DNA of 5,328 nt from assembly GCA_002774795.1 (NCBI GenBank), contig PCYI01000026.1:1-5328 (forward strand). The letters are read 5' to 3'. The stretch is from Candidatus Vogelbacteria bacterium CG10_big_fil_rev_8_21_14_0_10_51_16 (GTDB taxonomy: Bacteria; Patescibacteriota; Minisyncoccia; Phycocordibacterales; JACRKE01). Position 1 is the stretch's first letter, and every line of letters begins with the position of its first letter. A program made the translations under genes and the position numbers. Of the stretch, positions 5,263 to 5,328 are shown piece by piece. The notes below the pieces were generated by a model. That model was given only the letters and a program-made list of their open reading frames with translations, ran no database searches and had not been told where the DNA came from.

Positions 5263-5328
5263 TCAGGAATTTAGCGCACTACTTAATTGTTCTTGTAAGA
5301 CTTCGTTAGGAGTGCGGAAGTTAAGTTT
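5263..5328 (-). CDS. IS30-family transposase, C-terminal 21 residues (cut by window edge)
   Basis: Reading leftward from the right edge gives KLNFRTPNEVLQEQLSSALN plus a final Ser, then TGA at 5263-5265. The wording LNFRTPNEV followed by a short helix closely matches the C-terminal end of IS30-type DDE transposases, which typically finish RPRK-LNF-TP-EV. Only the last 21 codons are in the window; the catalytic domain would lie to the right. The short length limits certainty, and the gene may be intact or a remnant. It points toward metK, and no transposase promoter lies in the window. Confidence 0.7.
   Translation of the reverse strand, partial: KLNFRTPNEVLQEQLSSALNS

Noticed and set aside
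5248..5274. Eight-codon ORF (MKFLYSGI) after a strong SD-like GGGGAGG
   Set aside because: It looks like a leader peptide at first, but the same bases are better explained by the IS30-type transposase end and its flanking inverted repeat on the minus strand.
1..5328. CRISPR array, tRNA or rRNA genes
   Set aside because: No regularly spaced direct repeats, cloverleaf with T-loop GTTCRA, or rRNA core sequence was seen.

Overview
This is a bacterial chromosomal segment of moderate G+C content that uses the standard genetic code. TAA, TGA and TAG all end genes at the expected homologous positions, and groEL ends in TGA right after its GGM tail. The protein style, the lack of Shine-Dalgarno (SD) sequences before groEL and metK, and several different palindromic intergenic repeats suggest an uncultured lineage such as the Candidate Phyla Radiation / Patescibacteria. 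That placement is an impression and has not been tested by phylogeny.

Layout, left to right. (1) Positions 1-843, minus strand: an IS1595/ISXO2-type transposase gene that is cut by the left window edge and broken by a frameshift and an in-frame stop. (2) Positions 844-974: a consensus-like forward promoter, a terminator-like hairpin only about 20 bp downstream of it, and a purine-rich ribosome binding site that can pair with a pyrimidine tract just upstream. (3) Positions 975-3003: groES and groEL, separated by a 91-bp gap holding an imperfect inverted repeat and a pure A/T leader. (4) Positions 3092-3125: a bidirectional terminator shared with a convergent unknown gene (3109-3585, minus). 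(5) Positions 3586-3992: a 407-bp region with a 12-bp perfect palindrome, a promoter, a SAM-I (S-box) riboswitch with a readable terminator/antiterminator switch, and a REP/MITE-like inverted repeat ending 8 bp before metK. (6) Positions 3993-5150: metK. (7) Positions 5163-5328: the metK terminator hairpin, an IS-end-like inverted repeat, and the last 21 codons of an IS30-type transposase entering from the right on the minus strand.

How the parts work together: GroES and GroEL form the chaperonin and are probably co-transcribed. MetK makes S-adenosylmethionine, and the riboswitch upstream senses that product and should stop metK transcription when it is plentiful. The two housekeeping loci lie between two insertion-sequence remnants, and nearly every intergenic gap carries a different palindromic element. 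I found no clearly new multi-gene system. The most useful leads are the riboswitch/repeat arrangement before metK, possible post-initiation control of groES, the altered MetK signature, and the unrecognised gene at 3109-3585.
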